From Hyphomicrobiales bacterium (lineage in GTDB: Bacteria > Pseudomonadota > Alphaproteobacteria > Rhizobiales > Aestuariivirgaceae), in assembly GCA_026987255.1 (NCBI GenBank), contig JALSNA010000289.1:1-10516 (forward strand): 10,516 nucleotides of DNA. The letters are read 5' to 3'. Positions 7,154-10,516 of the stretch are shown here, one piece after another. Below the pieces are notes generated by a model. It was not told where the DNA came from and did not search any database. It was given only the letters and a program-made list of their open reading frames with translations. Position numbers and translations under genes: made by a program. Position 1 is the first letter of the stretch, and every line of letters begins with the position of its first letter.

Positions 7154-7804
7154 TCAGCCGTTTTCCTTTTCTTCCTGCTTGGCCACGCCGACCATGGCCG
7201 GGCGCAGGACGCGGTCATGATGGGTATAGCCATCGGCCATGACCTGCACCACGGTGCCCGCCGGAGACTCGCTGGTGGGCACCTCGAACATGGCCTGATG
7301 GAAATGGGGATCGAATTTCTCCCCGTGCGGCGTGATCTTCTTGATGCCGTGACGCTCGAAGGTGTCAAGCAGCCCCTTGAGGGTCATTTCCACACCCTCG
7401 GCCAGGCTCTTGAGGAACTCCGATTCGCCGCGCTTTTCCTCCGGCACATGCTCCAGGGCGCGCGCCAGGTTGTCCGAGACGGTGAGCATGTCGCGGGCGA
7501 ACTGGGCAGCGGCATAGCGCACCGCGTCTTCCTTCTCGCGCTCCAGGCGCTTGCGCAGGTTCTCCATGTCGGCGGCCAGGCGCAGAACCTTGTCCTTCAG
7601 CTCGCGGTTCTCCGCCTCCAGGGCTTGCAGCCTGCCGCCCTCGTCATCTTTCCCGGCATCGTGCCCGGAGGGAGCGGCCTGTGCTTCCTGCGCCTGCTGC
7701 TGCTGTGGCGCGGCAGAGCCCGCGGTGGCCGGATCGTCAGGCCGCGCCCAGCCGGATTGGTCCTGCATCTTTCGCGGTTTGTCCTGTCCCTTGTCCTTGT
7801 TCAT
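7154..7804 (-). CDS. grpE: GrpE, nucleotide-exchange factor of DnaK
   Basis: The 216-residue protein begins at the ATG at 7804, which has AGGGA 6 bases upstream; the ATG at 7831 has only a poorly spaced GGGA. Residues 1-56 are a disordered, Gln/Ala/Asp-rich tail. About 57-115 is the long dimerising helix ([20 protein letters not shown], 59-78; [20 protein letters not shown], 79-98). The C-terminal beta domain carries the GrpE signature, from [13 protein letters not shown] (164-176) through [20 protein letters not shown] (183-202). GrpE releases ADP from DnaK in the DnaK-DnaJ cycle and acts as a thermosensor in the cytoplasm. It lies 106 bases after hrcA on the same strand. The gap holds a terminator-like hairpin and a perfect 12-bp palindrome, so grpE expression may be partly uncoupled from hrcA. 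Confidence 0.95.
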   Translation of the reverse strand: MNKDKGQDKPRKMQDQSGWARPDDPATAGSAAPQQQQAQEAQAAPSGHDAGKDDEGGRLQALEAENRELKDKVLRLAADMENLRKRLEREKEDAVRYAAAQFARDMLTVSDNLARALEHVPEEKRGESEFLKSLAEGVEMTLKGLLDTFERHGIKKITPHGEKFDPHFHQAMFEVPTSESPAGTVVQVMADGYTHHDRVLRPAMVGVAKQEEKENG

Positions 7805-7837
7805 GACATGTCCCTGTGGTTTTTCAATCATGTTCCC

Positions 7838-7856
7838 AAAAAGCGCGTGATGCGCT
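7838..7856 (-). terminator. Terminator-like hairpin between hrcA and grpE
   Basis: On the minus strand AGCGC-ATCAC-GCGCT (7856-7842) is followed directly by further T residues, giving a run of five Ts with the last stem base. The stem is only 5 bp. It may weakly terminate hrcA transcripts or act as an attenuator or processing site ahead of grpE. Confidence 0.4.
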
Positions 7857-7869
7857 GAAACTCTTGCGA

Positions 7870-7881
7870 ACAGATATCTGT
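7870..7881. promoter_or_regulatory. Perfect 12-bp palindrome upstream of grpE
   Basis: ACAGATATCTGT is a perfect palindrome lying between the hrcA stop and the hairpin in front of grpE. On the minus strand a TTGATT (centre near 7898) lies 17 bases before the GATATC inside it, so it might overlap the -10 region of a weak secondary grpE promoter. It does not resemble the CIRCE operator. Confidence 0.35.
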
Positions 7882-7910
7882 ATCCAGCGGGCAAAAATCA
7901 ATGGGCAAAA

Positions 7911-8969
7911 TCAGGAGAAAAGGCGGCTGATGGCGCGGGCGGTGTAGTCCACCACCGGGATGAGCCGGCGGTATTGCAGCCGGGTGGGGCCGATGATGCC
8001 CAGGACGCCGACCACGTCATGCTGGCGATCGCCAAAGGGCGAGAGGATGACCGAGGAGCCGGAGAGGGAAAACAGACGGTTTTCGCGCCCGATGAAGATG
8101 CGCACCCCCTCGCCCTCCTCGGCCAGGGAGAGCAGCTCGGAGACTTCGCGCTTTTCCTCCAGGTCCTCGAACAGCCTTTGCAGCCGCTCCAGATCCTCCT
8201 GTTCCTTGGCTCCGGCGATGAGGTTGGCCTGTCCGCGCACGATGAGGCGTTTTTCCTCCTCCGCCCCTTCCGTCCACACGGCAAGCCCGGCGGCCACCAC
8301 CTCGGCCGAGAGTTCATCCAGTTCACGGCGCAGGCCGGCAAGCTCTTCGCGCATGTGCTCGGCAATGCGGCTCATGACCTGCCCGGCATACTTGGCGTTG
8401 AGATAGTTGGCGGCCCGCGTCAGGGAGGAATCGGGCAGGTCGGCGGGAATGCGCATGGCGCGGTTTTCCACGTTGCCATCCTCGCCCACCAGGATGACCA
8501 GGGCGCGCTCCGCCGAGAGGCGCACGAACTCCACCTGTTTCAGATGCGGATCGTGGCGCGGGGCCAGCACCAGCCCGGCGCAATGGGGCAGCCCGGAGAG
8601 AATGCCGGAGGCCTTTTGCAGGGCCATGTCCATGCCCTGGGCCGGGTCGATGTCCGCCAGATGGGCATCGATACGGGCCTGTTCATCGGGGTCGATGACC
8701 GCCTCTTCCATCACCGCATCGACGAAAAAGCGCAAGCCCTGCTGGGTGGGCATGCGCCCGGCGGAGGTGTGCGGCGCATAGATCAGCCCCAGGTCCTCCA
8801 GATCGGCCATGACGTTGCGCACCGAGGCAGGCGAAAGATTGATCGCCAGGGCGCGCGACAAGGTGCGCGAGCCGACCGGCTCGCCGGTGGCGATATAGGC
8901 CTCGACGAGCTGGCGGAAGATCTCCCGCGCCCGTTCGTTCATGTCCGCCAGCCTGGCCACCTGCTCCAT
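7911..8969 (-). CDS. hrcA: HrcA, heat-inducible transcription repressor
   Basis: The 352-residue protein is full length. Residues about 10-80 are the winged-helix DNA-binding domain, with LNERxREIFR-like NERAREIFRQLVEAYIATGE (11-30), PVGSRTLSRA (31-40), SPASVRNVMADLEDLGLI (46-63) and the wing TSAGRMPTQQGLRFFVD (68-84). The middle and C-terminal parts are the GAF-like dimerisation domain, ending in VVGVLGIIGPTRLQYRRLIP and VVDYTARAIS, which are strongly conserved in HrcA. The ATG at 8969 has GGGAGG 6 bases upstream. HrcA binds CIRCE operators and represses groESL (and dnaK in some bacteria), and its folding depends on GroEL. No CIRCE element is visible upstream, so autoregulation by that route is not supported here. 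It is the first gene of the hrcA-grpE-133-residue unit and is divergent from the RNase gene. Confidence 0.95.
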   Translation of the reverse strand: MEQVARLADMNERAREIFRQLVEAYIATGEPVGSRTLSRALAINLSPASVRNVMADLEDLGLIYAPHTSAGRMPTQQGLRFFVDAVMEEAVIDPDEQARIDAHLADIDPAQGMDMALQKASGILSGLPHCAGLVLAPRHDPHLKQVEFVRLSAERALVILVGEDGNVENRAMRIPADLPDSSLTRAANYLNAKYAGQVMSRIAEHMREELAGLRRELDELSAEVVAAGLAVWTEGAEEEKRLIVRGQANLIAGAKEQEDLERLQRLFEDLEEKREVSELLSLAEEGEGVRIFIGRENRLFSLSGSSVILSPFGDRQHDVVGVLGIIGPTRLQYRRLIPVVDYTARAISRLFS

Positions 8970-8998
8970 TCATCGCCTCCCGTGTTCATGGTGCTTTC

Positions 8999-9026
8999 AA
9001 TGTAGTCATTTCTCCCGCCCCGGCAA
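8999..9026 (-). promoter_or_regulatory. Predicted promoter of hrcA
   Basis: On the minus strand TTGCCG (9026-9021, preceded by C, giving CTTG) and TACATT (9004-8999) are 16 bases apart. The CTTG core and CTACATT are also compatible with an alphaproteobacterial RpoH (sigma32) promoter, although neither box is a full match. The start would be near 8992, leaving a leader of about 22 bases that contains GGGAGG. Confidence 0.45.
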
Positions 9027-9097
9027 GCCCGGCATGGCGCGCCGCAGGCCGGGCGCGGATCTTTTCGCGCAGGGACGGGTATGCTAATAGGGGTGGC

Positions 9098-9760
9098 ATG
9101 AAACAGATTATCGCACTCATGCTGACCGTGGCCGGGTTGCTGTTTGCCCCGGCCGCATCTGAGGCGCGCGGAGAGCGCCCCGGCCTGTTCGACTATTATG
9201 TTCTGTCGCTTTCCTGGTCACCCAGCTTCTGCCTGAGCAAGGCGGGAAAGAGGGCCGGCAGGCAATGCGCGCCGGGGGCGCGCAAGGGCTTCGTGCTGCA
9301 TGGCCTGTGGCCGCAGTTCAAGCGCGGCTGGCCATCGCAGTGCCGCGGCGCGAAGCGTTTCGTGCCCGATGCGGTGATCCGCGATGTTCTGGATGTCATG
9401 CCGGGCAAGGGCCTGGTGATCCACGAATGGCGCAAGCATGGCACCTGCTCGGGGCTTTCCGCGCGGGCCTATTTCGGACTGGCGGAAAAGCTGTTTCGCA
9501 AGATCGCCATTCCGAAGGCCTACCGGCAGCCGGCCGCCCCCCTGGTGCGCAGCCCGCGGCAGATCGCGCAGGATTTCGCCCGCGCCAATCCGGGCATGAC
9601 GGCGGACATGTTCGCCCCCGTGTGCCGCGGCCGGGGCGGACGGGCCCGGCTGGTGGAGCTCAGGGTGTGCTTCACGCCCACCGGGCATCCCTCCCGCTGC
9701 GGCGTCAACGAACGCGGCCAGTGCCGGGCGCGGCAGGTTGTGCTGCCGCCGGTGCGCTGA
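9098..9760 (+). CDS. Secreted RNase T2-family endoribonuclease
   Basis: The 220-residue protein has a Sec signal peptide: KQ at the N-terminus, a hydrophobic core at 4-20 and a likely cut after SEA at residue 23. Both catalytic segments are intact: CAS1 FVLHGLWPQ (65-73, His68) and CAS2 HEWRKHGTC (109-117, His109, Glu110, Lys113, His114). Eight cysteines remain in the mature part (45, 57, 82, 117, 176, 191, 201, 209), which would allow up to four disulfides and fits a periplasmic or extracellular place. The mature protein is rich in Arg and Lys. T2 enzymes cut single-stranded RNA through 2',3'-cyclic phosphates, and bacterial members scavenge nucleotides or degrade RNA in the periplasm. The ATG at 9098 has AGGGG (9089-9093) only about four bases upstream. 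The gene is divergent from hrcA and seems to be transcribed alone. No inhibitor or immunity gene is adjacent. Confidence 0.92.
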   Translation: MKQIIALMLTVAGLLFAPAASEARGERPGLFDYYVLSLSWSPSFCLSKAGKRAGRQCAPGARKGFVLHGLWPQFKRGWPSQCRGAKRFVPDAVIRDVLDVMPGKGLVIHEWRKHGTCSGLSARAYFGLAEKLFRKIAIPKAYRQPAAPLVRSPRQIAQDFARANPGMTADMFAPVCRGRGGRARLVELRVCFTPTGHPSRCGVNERGQCRARQVVLPPVR

Positions 9761-9829
9761 AAATAAATGCGCCGGGGATGAAAAACCCGCTTGCAAACCC
9801 GCCGCATGTGGATTAGAGAACTCTGCGTC

Positions 9830-9850
9830 GCCGCCTGCTCATGCAGCGGC
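9830..9850. other. Hairpin ahead of tRNA-Arg
   Basis: GCCG plus CTGC pair with GCAG plus CGGC across a TCAT loop, with one bulged C at 9834. The hairpin ends 14 bases before the tRNA. It lacks a T-run and may be a processing feature of the tRNA precursor or the end of the RNase transcript. A weak tRNA promoter candidate (TTGCAA 9791-9796, TAGAGA 9814-9819, 17-base spacer) lies just upstream. Confidence 0.35.
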
Positions 9851-9864
9851 TCACATCTTGGCCT

Positions 9865-9941
9865 GCGCCGGTAGCTCAGCTGGATAGAGCACCAGACTAC
9901 GAATCTGGGGGTCGGGGGTTCGAATCCTCCCCGGCGCGCCA
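9865..9941 (+). tRNA. tRNA-Arg (anticodon ACG)
   Basis: The 77-base cloverleaf is complete. The acceptor stem is GCGCCGG (9865-9871) with CCGGCGC (9931-9937). The D arm is GCTC...GAGC. The anticodon stem CCAGA/TCTGG encloses the loop CTACGAA, with anticodon ACG at 9899-9901. The T arm has loop TTCGAAT. Discriminator G and an encoded CCA (9939-9941) follow. The A at position 34 is normally deaminated to inosine by TadA, so this tRNA would read CGU, CGC and CGA. Confidence 0.97.
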
Positions 9942-9987
9942 TTTTTCGGGGCTTCTCTGCATATTGGTTTGCGGTCGAGAGGCTTGT

Positions 9988-10006
9988 AGATACCACGGAG
10001 ATACCA
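9988..10006. repeat. Two direct 8-bp repeats downstream of tRNA-Arg
   Basis: AGATACCA occurs at 9988-9995 and again at 9999-10006, with an 11-base period, i.e. one helical turn. Closely spaced direct repeats next to a tRNA 3' end are the layout of arm-type integrase binding sites, but no integrase gene is in view. A hairpin CCATCC/GGATGG (10004-10022) overlaps the second copy and the stop codon of the next gene. Confidence 0.4.
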
Positions 10007-10013
10007 TCCGGAT

Positions 10014-10516
10014 TCAGGATGGAAAGCCCCTGCGCTTCTTGAGAACGCATTCTTGCCATGTCTCCCAAGGGCTGCGCCCATGGAAGGGATAGGCATTGAT
10101 CCTGCTTTCGTTCCACGTCTCCCGGATGTTTTCGACGCCCTCGGCCATCAGCTCCGGAAACCGCCTCTCGAACATCTGTAGCATCCCGAAACCTGCCTGT
10201 GATGCCACACACTCTGACGGTGGCTTGAAGAAGCAAGCGAGGCCCAGGTCCGTGATGCATTGCCGCAAGGCATTCTCGCGGACGAGGAAGGAGGGATCGG
10301 GCCAATGCCGCAGCTCCGAGCGGATGCCCTGCAGAATGCCGCGCCATGTCGTAGCCGTTTCCCGGGCATCGCGTGGCCGGGGGTTCAACCTCAGCAAATA
10401 GCCGGTATGGGTGTGGATGCACACGAACCAGGGGTGCCGGTATTGGCACATCCCCATCTGCCAGGGAGATGAAAGACCCGGCATTGCGACATGGAGTACA
10501 TGGTCATGCCAAGCCG
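10014..10516 (-). CDS. Unrecognised protein, N-terminal end possibly off the right edge
   Basis: The frame is open from the window edge to the TGA at 10016-10014, 166 sense codons. An internal ATG at 10484 would give 156 residues, but no clear ribosome site precedes it and the upstream codons stay open, so the gene may begin beyond the window. The composition looks like a real protein, with many Trp, Tyr and His residues and few low-complexity runs: SPWQMGMCQYRHPWFVCIHT (6-25 from Met10484), LLRLNPRPRDARETATTWRG (30-49), a helical part GFGMLQMFERRFPELMAE, and a basic end (QECVLKKRRGFPS). I see no tyrosine-recombinase, nuclease or DNA-binding motif that would allow a function to be named. The codons include TCA three times and CTA once, slightly unlike the neighbours. 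Its place beside a tRNA 3' end and repeats suggests accessory DNA, but this is an inference. Confidence 0.55.
   Translation of the reverse strand, partial: AWHDHVLHVAMPGLSSPWQMGMCQYRHPWFVCIHTHTGYLLRLNPRPRDARETATTWRGILQGIRSELRHWPDPSFLVRENALRQCITDLGLACFFKPPSECVASQAGFGMLQMFERRFPELMAEGVENIRETWNESRINAYPFHGRSPWETWQECVLKKRRGFPS

Noticed and set aside
7974..9005. 343-codon open frame on the plus strand
   Set aside because: It is antisense to hrcA and has no recognisable domain.
9061..9097. Promoter TATGCT (9080-9085) for the RNase gene
   Set aside because: No acceptable -35 box lies 16-18 bases upstream, and the start would fall almost on the ATG.
9783..9802. Direct repeat AAACCCGC twice after the RNase gene
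   Set aside because: Only two 8-bp copies 12 bases apart, with no extension or structure; likely chance.
9520..10449. 309-codon minus frame spanning the tRNA
   Set aside because: It runs through the tRNA and the RNase gene; the segment with GGFEPPTPRF is the well-known false translation of a tRNA complement.
1..10516. CRISPR array, rRNA, insertion sequence or toxin-antitoxin pair
   Set aside because: No regularly spaced repeats, transposase motifs, rRNA segments or small paired genes were seen.

Overview
The window looks like a chromosomal segment of a GC-rich alphaproteobacterium. The evidence is the strong GC bias at third codon positions, an hrcA-grpE heat-shock pair, a betaine/carnitine-type thioesterase next to a ClC protein, and an intergenic paired-hairpin repeat of the alphaproteobacterial kind. 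I cannot name the genus. Most of the content is housekeeping or common accessory material.

Layout from left to right. Positions 1-2535 (minus) hold an AsmA-family envelope protein whose C-terminal end lies off the left edge; a good sigma70-like promoter sits just upstream. Positions 2536-3003 are a non-coding gap with a 91-bp paired-hairpin repeat (2706-2796) and an unusual three-armed inverted-repeat structure (2896-2945). Positions 3004-4401 (minus) encode a GlcD/DLD-type FAD-linked D-lactate (D-2-hydroxyacid) dehydrogenase. Divergent from it, 4541-5032 and 5059-6690 (plus) form a two-gene unit of a hotdog-fold acyl-CoA thioesterase and a ClC-family chloride channel/transporter with a reduced C-terminal CBS region. 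Convergent with that unit is a heat-shock cluster on the minus strand: hrcA (8969-7911), grpE (7804-7154) and an unrecognised 133-residue helical protein (7125-6724). Divergent from hrcA is a secreted RNase T2 (9098-9760), followed by tRNA-Arg(ACG) at 9865-9941. After the tRNA come two direct 8-bp repeats and the 3' part of an unrecognised minus-strand gene that runs off the right edge.

How the genes work together: hrcA and grpE are the stress-response core. HrcA is the repressor that acts at CIRCE operators, but I see no CIRCE here. GrpE is the DnaK nucleotide-exchange factor. The tRNA-Arg and its right flank are the only place that suggests a mobile-element boundary, and no integrase is visible. 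Many long open frames opposite the real genes are antisense by-products of the high GC content. I did not find a clearly new system. The best leads are the three-armed structure at 2896-2945, the altered ClC pore residues, the 133-residue protein in the heat-shock cluster, and the tRNA flank at the right end.
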